Below are positions 8,600-18,068 of a DNA stretch of 64,000 nt, in pieces. Within the stretch, counting starts at the first letter, position 1, and every line of letters begins with the position of its first letter. The DNA is taken from NCBI GenBank assembly GCA_045631885.1, contig JAZQVN010000023.1, forward strand, positions 1-64,000, given 5' to 3'. Origin of the DNA: CAJOLV01 sp045631885 (GTDB lineage: Bacteria > Bacillota_I > Bacilli_A > RFN20 > CAG-826). Under the pieces are notes generated by a model. It saw only the letters and a program-made list of their open reading frames with translations. It ran no database searches and was not told where the DNA came from. The position numbers and the translations under genes are program-made.

Positions 8600-10429
8600 T
8601 TATTCAATTTCTCCTCTTTTCACATGAGCATCGTATTTCTTACGATCGACAGTGTTGAGAATCTTCTTTCTCATGCGGTAAGTATTAGGAGTAATTTCCA
8701 CTAATTCGTCAGTGTTGATATAGTCTAAACAAGCTTCTAATGACATCCTTCTTGGAGTCTTTAAGACGACTGTGTTATCTTTCGTTGAACTTCTCACGTT
8801 AGTTAAGTTTTTCTTTAAGACAACATTGACTGCAAGGTCCATTGCGTATTTATTTTCACCAACAATCATGCCTTCATAAACTTGTGTACCTGGTTCGATG
8901 AACATGATGCCTCTTTCTTCAACGTGTTCAATCGCATATGGAGTGGCTTGACCTGCTTCAGTGGCCACTAAGACACCGATTTGTCTTTCTCCAACGCTAT
9001 TGGAGTTTAATGGACGATATTCTCTATATGTATGAGAGATAATACCATATCCCTTTGTTAAGGTCATAAATGATGTCATGTAACCAAGTAAACCTCTTGA
9101 TGGAATGATGTATTGAAGAATAGTGACTGTTTCTTTAGCGTCCATGTTGATTAATTCAGCACTTCTATCACCGAGAGTGGTCATAATGTCACCAACATAT
9201 TCGTTTGGAACGTCGATTGTTAAATCTTCGTATGGTTCGCATTTTTGACCATCAATTTCCTTAATAATGACTTGTGGTTTACTGACTTCTAGTTCGAAAC
9301 CTTCACGTCTCATGTTTTCAATTAAAATTGAAAGGTGTAATTCGCCTCTACCGGAGACAACCCATGTTTCTGTATCTGGAATTCTTCTCACTTTTAATGC
9401 GACGTCTTTTTGAGTTTCTCTAAATAATCTCTCTTCAATCTTTCTCGCGGTTAATAATTTGCCATCATTACCAGCGAATGGAGATGTGTTTGTGCCAAAA
9501 GTCATTTGTAATGTTGGTTCATCTAATTTGATTAACGGTAATGGATCAATATGTGATGAATCACAAATTGTTTCACCAACGTTAATATCAGTTAAACCAG
9601 CGACAGCGACGATATCACCAGATTGCGCGCTTTCAATTTCTAATCTTTTAACGTTTTCATAGCCAAATAATTTCATAACTTTAAATTGTTTGACTGAACC
9701 ATCTAATCGAGAAACTGAAACGATATCATCAACGTGGATTTTCCCTCTTTTAACTGTGCCAATACCAATTCTTCCAACGAAATCGTTATAGTCTAATAAA
9801 GCGATTTGTAGTTGTAATGGTCCTTCAACGTCGATTGTTGGAGATGGAATCTCTTTAATGATAGTGTCTAACACCGCTTCCATGCCGTTTACTTGAGTGG
9901 CTGGGTCAGCAGATAAAGAACTCGTCCCTTTTAAAGCAGAAGTGAACACCACTGGGAATTCTAAGAATTCATCAGGAGCGCCTAATTCGATAAATAAATC
10001 TAATACTTCATCTAAAGTTCTAGAGATATCAATGTTCGCTCTATCAATTTTATTGATAACAACGATTGGTTTGATATGAGCTTGTAAAGCTTTCTTTAAA
10101 ACGAATCTAGTTTGAGGCATTGTTCCTTCAAAAGCATCAACGAGAAGTAAACAACCATCTACCATGTTCATGATACGTTCGACTTCACCACCAAAGTCAG
10201 CGTGTCCTGGGGTGTCTAAAATGTTAATTTTTGTGTCTTTATAAATGATTGAAGTGGTTTTGGCTAAAATGGTAATGCCTCTTTCACGTTCAATATCATT
10301 ACTATCCATAATTCTTGTCGCTACTTCTTCATTAGCACGAAAAGCACCTGAAGTTCTTAATAATTGATCAACAAGTGTGGTTTTTCCGTGGTCGACGTGA
10401 GCGATAATTGCAATATTTCTGATGTTCAT
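8600..10429 (-). CDS. typA: Translational GTPase TypA/BipA
   Basis: Ribosome-binding GTPase of the EF-G/LepA group, needed for ribosome assembly and stress or cold adaptation. G1 is IAHVDHGKTTLVDQLL, G2 region RERGITI, G3 DTPGHADFGGEVERI, G4 NKIDRA; C-terminal BipA domains follow to the Lys-rich end. I place the start at ATG 10427-10429 (MNIRNIAIIAHVDHGK, 609 residues). An in-frame TTG 18 bases upstream would start within the AGAGGG ribosome binding site. Monocistronic; separated from the rsmI operon behind it by that operon's terminator. Confidence 0.97.
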   Translation of the reverse strand: MNIRNIAIIAHVDHGKTTLVDQLLRTSGAFRANEEVATRIMDSNDIERERGITILAKTTSIIYKDTKINILDTPGHADFGGEVERIMNMVDGCLLLVDAFEGTMPQTRFVLKKALQAHIKPIVVINKIDRANIDISRTLDEVLDLFIELGAPDEFLEFPVVFTSALKGTSSLSADPATQVNGMEAVLDTIIKEIPSPTIDVEGPLQLQIALLDYNDFVGRIGIGTVKRGKIHVDDIVSVSRLDGSVKQFKVMKLFGYENVKRLEIESAQSGDIVAVAGLTDINVGETICDSSHIDPLPLIKLDEPTLQMTFGTNTSPFAGNDGKLLTARKIEERLFRETQKDVALKVRRIPDTETWVVSGRGELHLSILIENMRREGFELEVSKPQVIIKEIDGQKCEPYEDLTIDVPNEYVGDIMTTLGDRSAELINMDAKETVTILQYIIPSRGLLGYMTSFMTLTKGYGIISHTYREYRPLNSNSVGERQIGVLVATEAGQATPYAIEHVEERGIMFIEPGTQVYEGMIVGENKYAMDLAVNVVLKKNLTNVRSSTKDNTVVLKTPRRMSLEACLDYINTDELVEITPNTYRMRKKILNTVDRKKYDAHVKRGEIE

Positions 10430-10499
10430 AAAACGATCCCTCTTCAAAAATACGTTTTATATCCTAAAGATATAGATACTATTTTGCAAGAAAAAGTAT

Positions 10500-10528
10500 A
10501 AAAAAAGACTTGTTTTAGTTACAAGTCT
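10500..10528 (-). terminator. Terminator of the dnaX-rsmI operon
   Basis: On the minus strand AGACTTGT and ACAAGTCT pair around a 7-base loop, followed by TTTTTTT. The stem overlaps the rsmI stop codon. Confidence 0.88.
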
Positions 10529-11372
10529 ATTCAGTAATGATGAGTTTTTTTACTCTATTTTTGTTTATCTTTAATTCTTCAGAAACTAACTCAGCGGCTT
10601 CTTTTTTGGAATAACCTTGTCTAAGATAATGGTCCGCTCTTTCTTTAATTTTGGTGTCAGATACTTCTGGTTTAGTTTTATTACCTTCAACAAGGACTAC
10701 CATTTCACCTTTTAAAGTTTCTTCTGGTATCTCGACGAATTCATCAAGATTTCCTCTAATATATTCTTCGTTTAACTTTGTTAATTCTCTAGCGATAACC
10801 GCTTTTCGATTATCGAGAACTTCTAATAAGTTATTAAGCATTCTATTAATACGATGAGGAGATTCATAGAAGATTAATGTCTCTTTCTTTTCTTTAAGCT
10901 CTTCTAATTCCTTTTTGGCTTCGCCATCTTTTGCTGGTAAGAAACCATGGAAATAGAAATGATTAGTTTCTAATCCAGAGGCGACAAGAGCGTTTAAGAA
11001 AGCGGATGGTCCGCTGACTGTGGAAACTCTAATTCCTTCTTTCAAAGCGTTTTGAACGAGCAAATAACCCGGATCAGAGATACCTGGATAACCAGCATCA
11101 GAAACATAAGCGACTTTTTTGCCTTGTTTAATTAGTTTAATTAAATGTTCAGAGGCTTCGTTTTCGTTATGTTCTCTTAAAGAGAATAGATCTTTACTAA
11201 TTCCCACTTTTGATAGTAACAAACCTGTGTTTCTAGTGTCTTCAGCGGCAATAATATCGACATTTGATAATATCGAAATAAACCTCTCACTGATTTCGGA
11301 CATATTGCCAATCGGAGTGGCCACTAGATATAGGAGATTATTTTCACTTTCAAAGCTTTTAGTTCTTATCAT
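10527..11372 (-). CDS. rsmI: 16S rRNA (cytidine1402-2'-O)-methyltransferase RsmI
   Basis: SAM-dependent methylation of C1402 in the decoding centre of 16S rRNA. Shows the tetrapyrrole-methylase-fold signatures LYLVATPIGNMSEISERF (residues 14-31), IIAAEDTRNTGLLL, YVSDAGYPGISDPGYLLV and STVSGPSAFLNALVASGL, and the RsmI-specific LIFYESPHRI. The 281-residue length fits. It is the last gene of the dnaX cluster; its start overlaps ricT by 14 bases, as commonly seen for translationally coupled genes. Confidence 0.97.
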   Translation of the reverse strand: MIRTKSFESENNLLYLVATPIGNMSEISERFISILSNVDIIAAEDTRNTGLLLSKVGISKDLFSLREHNENEASEHLIKLIKQGKKVAYVSDAGYPGISDPGYLLVQNALKEGIRVSTVSGPSAFLNALVASGLETNHFYFHGFLPAKDGEAKKELEELKEKKETLIFYESPHRINRMLNNLLEVLDNRKAVIARELTKLNEEYIRGNLDEFVEIPEETLKGEMVVLVEGNKTKPEVSDTKIKERADHYLRQGYSKKEAAELVSEELKINKNRVKKLIITE

Positions 11373-12246
11373 TGTTATTTCTCTTTGGTTTTCTGAAACG
11401 ATTATCTTTCTTCAAATCTTCATTTGGGATGAATTTAACATCTTCATTTGTTTCTAGCTTGATGATTCCAGAGATGATATTGACCGCGGTGACGGTATAT
11501 TCGTTATTCTCAAGATAGATTTTACTTCCTAATTCTGGATATTTGGCTCTTTCGATGGAATAAGTTTCATCTTCATATTTCAAACAGCAGATTAATTTGC
11601 CGCATTGGCCACTTAATTTAGGAATATTGATCGCGAGCATTTGGTTTTTCGCTCTATTGATGGAGATACCATCGAATTCACTTAAGAATGTTGAGCAGCA
11701 AAGTGGTAAACCACAGATGCCAAGACCACCAATCATTTTAGCCTTGTCTCTTGGACCAATTTGTCTAAGTTCGATTCTGGTATGTAAACGAGACGCTAAG
11801 ACCTTTAATAATTCTCTGAAATCGACTCTATCATCGGCGACATAAGAGAATAAAACTTTGGTCTTATCTAGGGTATATTCACAAGAGATTAAATTCATGT
11901 CTAAATTTAGTCTTTGTACCTCGTTTTTGCAAATTTCCATAGCAAAACGGGCATCTTTTTCGTTATTTTCATACATTCTGATATCTACATCAGTGGCTTT
12001 TCTGATAATTGGTTTAAGACCTAAACCGCTTTTATATTTGTCGATAGAAATAGGAGCAATTACAACTGTTCCGAGTTCTAAACCTCTAATAGTTTCGACC
12101 ACCACTTTATCATCTAAAGCTAATTCCAAATCTTTATAACCAAAGAAATACGCTCTTGGTGCGGAAAAGAATTTGATGCCTACAAAGCCATCAAACATGG
12201 AGTTATCTATATTTTCTTCATTAACTGGTTTTTCAAAATCGACCAT
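11359..12246 (-). CDS. ricT: PSP1-domain protein RicT (YaaT)
   Basis: In Bacillus, RicT with RicA and RicF forms an Fe-S complex that promotes RNase Y-dependent mRNA maturation. The PSP1 domain is visible as RAYFFGYKDLELALDDKVVV and GLELGTVV. The Cys-rich block GGLGICGLPLCCSTFL with a further CGKLICCLKYE holds the cluster ligands. The Lys/Asn-rich tail is low complexity. It follows holB after 2 bases and overlaps rsmI, the standard order in Bacillota. No ricA/ricF genes occur in this window. Confidence 0.93.
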   Translation of the reverse strand: MVDFEKPVNEENIDNSMFDGFVGIKFFSAPRAYFFGYKDLELALDDKVVVETIRGLELGTVVIAPISIDKYKSGLGLKPIIRKATDVDIRMYENNEKDARFAMEICKNEVQRLNLDMNLISCEYTLDKTKVLFSYVADDRVDFRELLKVLASRLHTRIELRQIGPRDKAKMIGGLGICGLPLCCSTFLSEFDGISINRAKNQMLAINIPKLSGQCGKLICCLKYEDETYSIERAKYPELGSKIYLENNEYTVTAVNIISGIIKLETNEDVKFIPNEDLKKDNRFRKPKRNNNDKN

Positions 12247-12248
12247 AA

Positions 12249-13244
12249 CTAACCCTCCTTCACAATTTTAAGGATTAAATTATCCATAAGCAGTGATACA
12301 TTGACATTCAAATTGAGTAAATTTCTCGCTTTGAGGATCTCTAATAAGCTTTCTTCTATATGAGGAAGCTTAATTGATAGTTCGCGTAGTATTGTATCAT
12401 AACTTTTTAAAACTGGTTGCTTATTATGTTTAATATTTAAAATATCTTCAAACACTTGTCCGAGCATATCAAAGAAAAATCTTGCTTCTGGAAGTGTTTT
12501 TATTTGCGGAACGATATATGTTTGAGCGTAATAAATACTCGCTCGATAATCTTCGTCTAATAAACTATCTAATAACTCGTTTAATGCTTTCTTTGCATCA
12601 TTATATGTCTCAGCGTTATCGCTATCTTCTAATGCTTCTTGAACTAATTCAGAATCGTTATAGAAATAAGATAATAGTTCTGCATCTTGTTGCTCTACGC
12701 CTAGATCAATAGCGCCTCTAATCACTTCTTCACGGCTGATTTGTTTTAACCTTAAAACTTGGCAACGAGAAATGATTGTGGGGAGTATTCCGCTTTCATT
12801 ATTTGTCGTTAAAAATGCATAGATTTCACTCTCTGGTTCTTCTAAGAATTTAAGGATACTATTAATGGCTTCAACAGTCATATTCTCAACTAGATGGAGA
12901 ATGTAGATCATGATGCCTTTAGACTCAAAAGCGGTCTTCTCAAACTGAGTTTCAATGCTACCAACTTCTTCCTTTTTAATTCTTCCTTTACTGCCATCGA
13001 TGACGATGAAATCTGGATAGTTATCATCATCAATTCTTAAGCAGGTAATGCATGAGTTACACGCTAAAGGGGATGGGTCATCGCAAAGAATAGTTTTAGC
13101 AAAATGTTTTGCTACTTCTAATAGAGGTGTTCCTGGATTTCCCGAAATCAAATAAGCATGAGAAAGATGCTTAGCTTGAAAAGAATTTAAGAATGTTTGA
13201 TATATGATTGGTTGATACTTCTTTAGATATGAATCTACTTGCAT
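12249..13244 (-). CDS. holB: DNA polymerase III delta' subunit
   Basis: Clamp-loader subunit that helps load the beta sliding clamp. AAA+ fold with AYLISGNPGTPLLEVAKHFA: the Walker A Lys-Thr is replaced, as expected for the non-ATPase delta' subunit. The zinc module is CDDPSPLACNSCITC (about residues 54-68). Sensor-like segments NSILKFLEEPE and PTIISRCQVLRL (SRC motif) match the clamp-loader family. Overlaps tmk by 10 bases. N-terminal half is typical; the C-terminal half is divergent. Confidence 0.92.
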   Translation of the reverse strand: MQVDSYLKKYQPIIYQTFLNSFQAKHLSHAYLISGNPGTPLLEVAKHFAKTILCDDPSPLACNSCITCLRIDDDNYPDFIVIDGSKGRIKKEEVGSIETQFEKTAFESKGIMIYILHLVENMTVEAINSILKFLEEPESEIYAFLTTNNESGILPTIISRCQVLRLKQISREEVIRGAIDLGVEQQDAELLSYFYNDSELVQEALEDSDNAETYNDAKKALNELLDSLLDEDYRASIYYAQTYIVPQIKTLPEARFFFDMLGQVFEDILNIKHNKQPVLKSYDTILRELSIKLPHIEESLLEILKARNLLNLNVNVSLLMDNLILKIVKEG

Positions 13245-13855
13245 AAACGAGATAATATAGCGTCCAAAGTTGCTTTAGCAACTTCTTCTTGTGATTTACT
13301 TGCGTCAATAATAATAAATCTCTCTGGATAGCGTTTTGCTAATTCCAAAAATGTGTTTCTCACTTGATTATGGAAATCAAGTTTCTCTAAATCAAGTCTG
13401 TTGACTTCACGGTTCGAATTTCTACTAATTCTTTCTAATCCGATCTTTGGATCAAGGTCAAATAGGAGAGTTAAATCTGGCCATGTATTTTCAGTAGCGA
13501 ATAAGTTGATGTTCAAGATGTTTTCAATGCCCAAACCTCTGGCTCCACCTTGATAGGCTAAGGAAGAATCTAAATAGCGATCACAGATAACGATTTTGCC
13601 TTCTTTGATGGCTGGCCAGACTTTCTCCACTAAGTGTTGTCTACGGCTGGCAGCGTAAAGCAAAGCTTCTGTTCTTGGGTCCATCGCGGTGTTGGCTTTA
13701 TCTAAGATGACGTTTCTAATTTGTTCAGAAATTGGTGTTCCACCTGGTTCGCGAGTTCTGATGATTTGATAACCTAATTCAGTTAACCTCTTAACAGCGG
13801 TTTCAACAGCGGTGGTTTTTCCTGATCCTTCTGGTCCTTCAAGTGTAATAAACAT
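13235..13855 (-). CDS. tmk: Thymidylate kinase
   Basis: Phosphorylates dTMP to dTDP. P-loop LEGPEGSGKTTAVETAV at residues 4-20, the DRX motif in CDRYLDSSLAYQGGARGLG, and the nucleotide-binding TREPGGTPISEQIR. The 206-residue length is standard. Member of the replication/repair operon, following recR by 11 bases. Confidence 0.97.
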   Translation of the reverse strand: MFITLEGPEGSGKTTAVETAVKRLTELGYQIIRTREPGGTPISEQIRNVILDKANTAMDPRTEALLYAASRRQHLVEKVWPAIKEGKIVICDRYLDSSLAYQGGARGLGIENILNINLFATENTWPDLTLLFDLDPKIGLERISRNSNREVNRLDLEKLDFHNQVRNTFLELAKRYPERFIIIDASKSQEEVAKATLDAILSRLCK

Positions 13856-13866
13856 AACTTCTCTCC

Positions 13867-14463
13867 TTAGATTTTTCTTCTGCCTTCAATGGCTTTACTA
13901 ATAGTTAAAGAATCGGTGTAATCTAAATTACCCCCCATAGGAAGACCATACGCGATTCTTGTGACTGTGATATTAAGTGGCTCAATTAATTTAGCTAAAT
14001 ATAATGCGGTTGTTTCTCCGTCCACTGTTGGATTCGTGGCTAAGATAACTTCTTTAACTTCCCCGCCTTCTAAACGACTCATTAGTTCAGGGATTTTAAG
14101 GTCCGCAACACCCTTTCCTTTAGAAAGAGAAATTGTTCCTCCTAAAACGTGATATAAGCCGTTATAATCTTCTGCTTTTTCTAAAGCGAGAATATCTTTT
14201 GGAGTGGAAACAACCATGATGATACTTCTGTCTCTATTTTCATCTTGGCAAATTGGACATATTTCTTGTTCAGTTAAATTGCCGCAGATTGGACAAAGGT
14301 GTATTGATTTTTTTAAATCAATAATCGCTTGAGAAAACTCTTCTAAATCACTTTCTTCCATATCGAGCATAGCAAAAGCTAGTCTTTCAGCGCTTCTTTT
14401 ACCAACGCTTGGAAGTTTACTTAATGATTCTTCAAGTCTTTCTAAAGCTTTGAGTTTTTCCAT
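13867..14463 (-). CDS. recR: Recombination mediator RecR
   Basis: Works with RecO/RecF in gap repair and RecA loading. Helix-hairpin-helix LSKLPSVGKRSAERLAFAML, a four-Cys zinc finger CPICGNLTEQEICPICQD, and a Toprim domain beginning IMVVSTPKDILALEKA, with EVILATNPTVDGETTALYL and ITRIAYGLPMGGNLDYTDS at the end. The 198-residue length is canonical. Start overlaps the ybaB stop by one base. Confidence 0.98.
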   Translation of the reverse strand: MEKLKALERLEESLSKLPSVGKRSAERLAFAMLDMEESDLEEFSQAIIDLKKSIHLCPICGNLTEQEICPICQDENRDRSIIMVVSTPKDILALEKAEDYNGLYHVLGGTISLSKGKGVADLKIPELMSRLEGGEVKEVILATNPTVDGETTALYLAKLIEPLNITVTRIAYGLPMGGNLDYTDSLTISKAIEGRRKI

Positions 14464-14765
14464 TAAAAACCAAATCCACCTTTTTGGCCGGTGATTCTTT
14501 CGTTGATTTCTTCTCTTTCCGCGGCGATTTGATCTAATAATTCATTTACCGCTGCGGCAATCATATCTTCGACCATTTCTTTATTGTCTTTTTCAAAGGC
14601 ATCTTCATCAACATTGATAGAGATGATTTTGTTTGAGCCATACATTCTTACTGTAACCATGCCGGCTTTATTGATTTCGAATTCTTTTTCTTCTAATTGT
14701 TTAAGAGCTTTTTGTAATTCGCGTTGCATTCTTTGTGCTTGCGCGACCATTTGTTGCATGTTCAT
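14463..14765 (-). CDS. YbaB/EbfC nucleoid-associated protein
   Basis: Small dimeric DNA-binding protein that almost always sits between dnaX and recR. The 100 residues begin MNMQQMVAQAQRMQRELQKA and contain the family core VTVRMYGSNKIISINVDEDA, then EDMIAAAVNELLDQ. The Gly/Phe end (GGFGF) is typical. Its stop overlaps recR by one base and the upstream membrane-protein stop also abuts it. Confidence 0.95.
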   Translation of the reverse strand: MNMQQMVAQAQRMQRELQKALKQLEEKEFEINKAGMVTVRMYGSNKIISINVDEDAFEKDNKEMVEDMIAAAVNELLDQIAAEREEINERITGQKGGFGF

Positions 14766-15187
14766 TATTTAACATCTCCTTTGGAGCCTTCTCTTGACTC
14801 AGTGATTAAACCGAAAATGGAACCAACGATAACTGGTGCACAATAAGTGAAGATTGCCGCTAAGACGATTGCAGCAACATAGAAGCCAGTTCTTTGTTTG
14901 CTTCTTGCAATAAAAGCAAAGACTCCTGCAACTGTGACTGGAATCATATAAAGCAATAAGCATGTTCCGGTTGTTGATAAAACGGTTTGGATTAATGCAA
15001 CTTGTTCTTCTGGAGTTCCTGGAAATGAGGTGTGGACTGTTCCGTTATTAATTCCCTCGATTAAATATGGAGTTAATGCTGGGGAACCTAATACCACCAA
15101 AACGATTCCTGCGATGAGTAATCCTCCTAAACTAACTAAAGTTAGGATTCCACCAATCAATAATAGAATGTTACTTGCTTTTTTCAT
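14765..15187 (-). CDS. Small unknown membrane protein inserted between dnaX and ybaB
   Basis: A 140-residue protein with three or four hydrophobic segments: about 5-33 (ILLLIGGILTLVSLGGLL), 75-95 (CLLLYMIPVTVAGVFAFIA), 102-128 (FYVAAIVLAAIFTYCAPVIV). A polar loop lies between the first two and a short charged tail ends it. AAGGAG 8 bases before ATG. Placed 2 bases after dnaX and abutting ybaB, where most Bacillota have nothing, so it is co-transcribed with replication genes. I do not recognise a family. Confidence 0.8.
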   Translation of the reverse strand: MKKASNILLLIGGILTLVSLGGLLIAGIVLVVLGSPALTPYLIEGINNGTVHTSFPGTPEEQVALIQTVLSTTGTCLLLYMIPVTVAGVFAFIARSKQRTGFYVAAIVLAAIFTYCAPVIVGSIFGLITESREGSKGDVK

Positions 15188-15189
15188 AA

Positions 15190-16857
15190 TTAATCTCCTT
15201 CAAATTCTAATGTGATTGTATCTTTTTTTGGCAACGCTCCAACTTGGAACTTGTCAGTGTAAACTTTTTGTAATCTCACGGATTCGTTTCTACTTACCGC
15301 GTAGACAAAGCACTTAACGTTGAAGATATTGAATATGACATCTTGTAAGGCTTTTTGATTTTCTAATCTATTAATCTTATCCACGGTTGTTTGTAATTGA
15401 GATTCGATAATTAAGATTTTGTTAGATGCGACAAGAGTGTGGCTGTCTAATAATAACATCGCAGCTTTACCGATTTCTGGATGAGTAGAAAGGGTCTTAA
15501 TCTTTTTCCAATCTTCAAGGAACTTATTCTTAATATCTTTCTTACTCATAACCATAATGTTGATCATTAAATTATCTGGGATGAAGAAGCCATCTTCTGT
15601 TCTTTCACACTTGAGTAAAAGGGTATCTTTTCCAAGGATAACTTCTTTCTTTGGTTCTTCAATCGGAGTATCAAATAAAGATATGCTTTCTTGTGGCTTT
15701 TCCACCGGTTTTTCAATTTTTTGCACAGGTTTTGCTGGGATTTCCACTTGTTTTAGTTCATTTTTGACTTCCACTCTTGGAGCGTTGATCATTGTTAATT
15801 TCAATAATGTGACTTCAAATAATGGAACGATTGAGGTGACGTTCTTATAGTCTTTTAAGGTCTCCATCAAAACATTAATCATTGATAAGACGGTTTTATC
15901 ATCAACGAGCTTAGCTAATTGTTTCGCTTCATCTTCTTTTAATACTTCAAAGAAATCTGTTTTGAATGATGTTTCATAAATTAAGACATCTTTGAGAATC
16001 ATTAAGAGGTCATTAGTTAATCTCTTGATATCGGTTCCTCTATCGACATAGTTATTTAAACGATTGAGAACATCAACGACATCGCCTCTTGTTATTGAAG
16101 AGATTAATTCGATTTTCTCTTCTGTGGATTCTAATGCGAACATATCTAAGATATCTTGGACATTTAAACGATCACCAGAATAGGCTAAGACTTGGTCGAG
16201 AATTGATAATGCGTCACGCATACCTCCATCCGCGAGAGAGACAATCGTATTAATTGCTTCTTCGTTATATTGGATGTGTTCTAATTCTAAGACTGTTGCG
16301 ATTCTAGACTTAATATCATTCTCTGACACTTTACTAAAGTCGTATCTTTGACATCTTGATAAGATGGTTGGAAGAATCTTGTGTGGTTCAGTTGTCGCTA
16401 AAATGAAGATAACGTGTTCTGGTGGTTCTTCTAATGTTTTAAGAAGAGCGTTAAACGCACCAGCGGTCATCATATGGACTTCGTCAATGATATATACTTT
16501 GTATCTACCTAAAATAGTTCCATATTTGACTCTGTCAATGAGGTCTCTGATTTCATCAACACCATTATTACTAGCAGCGTCGATTTCCAAAACATCAGGA
16601 TGTGTACCTTCATTGATTGCTTGGCAGTTTTTACATTCATTACATTGACAGCCAATTCCATGTTCACAGTTTAAAGCCTTGGCTAATAATTTAGCCATTG
16701 TAGTTTTGCCAGTTCCTCTTGGACCAGCAAAAAGATATGCGTGAGCGATTTTTCCAGTTCGCAACGCATTTTTAATTGTTTTGACGATGTGCTGTTGACC
16801 AGCAACTTCTTCAAATGTACTTGGACGATAAGTTCTATATAGTGCTTTATAAGCCAT
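15190..16857 (-). CDS. dnaX: DNA polymerase III gamma/tau subunit
   Basis: ATPase of the clamp loader. Begins MAYKALYRTYRPSTFEEVAG, Walker A FAGPRGTGKTTMAKLLAKAL (residues 43-62), zinc motif CEHGIGCQCNECKNC, Walker B IIDEVHMMT, sensor 1 LATTEPHKI and arginine finger region LSRCQRYDF. The long C-terminal part (tau-like) is divergent. I saw no obvious internal frameshift heptamer that would make a separate gamma, but did not test it systematically. First gene of a seven-gene operon on the minus strand, divergent from prfA. Confidence 0.97.
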   Translation of the reverse strand: MAYKALYRTYRPSTFEEVAGQQHIVKTIKNALRTGKIAHAYLFAGPRGTGKTTMAKLLAKALNCEHGIGCQCNECKNCQAINEGTHPDVLEIDAASNNGVDEIRDLIDRVKYGTILGRYKVYIIDEVHMMTAGAFNALLKTLEEPPEHVIFILATTEPHKILPTILSRCQRYDFSKVSENDIKSRIATVLELEHIQYNEEAINTIVSLADGGMRDALSILDQVLAYSGDRLNVQDILDMFALESTEEKIELISSITRGDVVDVLNRLNNYVDRGTDIKRLTNDLLMILKDVLIYETSFKTDFFEVLKEDEAKQLAKLVDDKTVLSMINVLMETLKDYKNVTSIVPLFEVTLLKLTMINAPRVEVKNELKQVEIPAKPVQKIEKPVEKPQESISLFDTPIEEPKKEVILGKDTLLLKCERTEDGFFIPDNLMINIMVMSKKDIKNKFLEDWKKIKTLSTHPEIGKAAMLLLDSHTLVASNKILIIESQLQTTVDKINRLENQKALQDVIFNIFNVKCFVYAVSRNESVRLQKVYTDKFQVGALPKKDTITLEFEGD

Positions 16858-16996
16858 TTTTAATCACCTAAAAAGATTATACACAAACTCAGTCCTTCAA
16901 TGAAGAATTAATATTAATATTAAGCAAATATCATTGTTTCTTTTTCTTCTTATGGCAATGTGTTAGAATATTTTCCGCGAAAGAGAGACTCTATTT

Positions 16997-18067
16997 ATGG
17001 AAGAAAGCATGAGACAAAGATTAATCGTCGCTGAAAAACGATTAAAAGAAATTGATGATGAATTATTAAGCCCAGATATCATGAAGGATATCGCTCATTT
17101 TCGTGAGGTCTCAAAAGAAAGATCTGTTTTAGAACCACAAGTAGAAGCTTTCCAACAATATAAAAAGAATGAAGAAGATTTAATCGGCGCTCAAGAGATG
17201 GCGAGAGACTCTGACCCAGAATTATCTGAAATGGGTAAAGAAGAAATTAAACGCCTTGAAGCAGCACAAATAAAATTAGAAGAAGACTTAAAAGAGATGC
17301 TCTTACCAAAAGATCCAAATGATGACAAAAACATCATCGTGGAAATCAGAGGAGCGGTCGGTGGAGATGAAGCAAACATCTTCGCTGGAGACCTTTTCAG
17401 AATGTATACAAGATATGCTGAAACCCAAGGCTGGAGAATTAAGATGTTAGATGAAAATCCATCAGAAGCCGGGGGTTTTGCTATGGTTTCTTTCAAGATT
17501 ACCGGAAAAAGCGTCTATTCTAAATTAAAATTTGAAAGCGGTGCACACCGTGTTCAAAGAGTTCCTAAGACAGAAGCTAGTGGTCGTATCCATACCTCCA
17601 CAGCGACAGTCTTAGTTATGCCTGAAGCAGAAGAAATTGATATCGAAATTAATCCAAACGATTTACAAGTTGATACATACCATTCTCAAGGTGCAGGTGG
17701 TCAAAACGTTAATAAGACTGAATCCGCGGTTCGTATTACCCATATTCCAACTGGTACAGTCGTAGCCTGCCAAACTGAAAAATCACAAATTCAAAATAGA
17801 GAAATCGCGATGCAAATGTTAAGAGCAAAAATGTACGCGGATAAATTAGCTAAGCAACAAGAAGAAATCGGTAACGAAAGAAAATTAAAAGTCGGTACTG
17901 GTGAAAGATCAGAAAAGATTAGAACTTATAACTATCCACAAAACCGTGTTACTGACCACCGTATCGGTTTCACTGTTCAAAAACTCGACCGCATTATCGA
18001 AGGAGATCTCGATGAAGTCATTGATGCTTTAATCCATTATGACCAATCGACAAAGATGATTGGATAA
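16997..18067 (+). CDS. prfA: Peptide chain release factor 1
   Basis: Recognises UAA/UAG and triggers peptidyl-tRNA hydrolysis. Domain 1 helices at the N-terminus, then IVEIRGAVGGDEANIFAGDL, the PxT-type anticodon region PKTEASGRIHTSTATV, and the GGQ catalytic loop SQGAGGQNVNKTESAVRIT at about residue 227. 356 residues, normal. First gene of prfA-prmC-rpiB; the next gene methylates the GGQ glutamine. Confidence 0.97.
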   Translation: MEESMRQRLIVAEKRLKEIDDELLSPDIMKDIAHFREVSKERSVLEPQVEAFQQYKKNEEDLIGAQEMARDSDPELSEMGKEEIKRLEAAQIKLEEDLKEMLLPKDPNDDKNIIVEIRGAVGGDEANIFAGDLFRMYTRYAETQGWRIKMLDENPSEAGGFAMVSFKITGKSVYSKLKFESGAHRVQRVPKTEASGRIHTSTATVLVMPEAEEIDIEINPNDLQVDTYHSQGAGGQNVNKTESAVRITHIPTGTVVACQTEKSQIQNREIAMQMLRAKMYADKLAKQQEEIGNERKLKVGTGERSEKIRTYNYPQNRVTDHRIGFTVQKLDRIIEGDLDEVIDALIHYDQSTKMIG

Positions 18068-18068
18068 T

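Noticed and set aside
8617..10447. Longer typA from TTG 10447
   Set aside because: The TTG is part of the Shine-Dalgarno segment and the added residues are not part of the conserved N-terminus; ATG 10429 fits.
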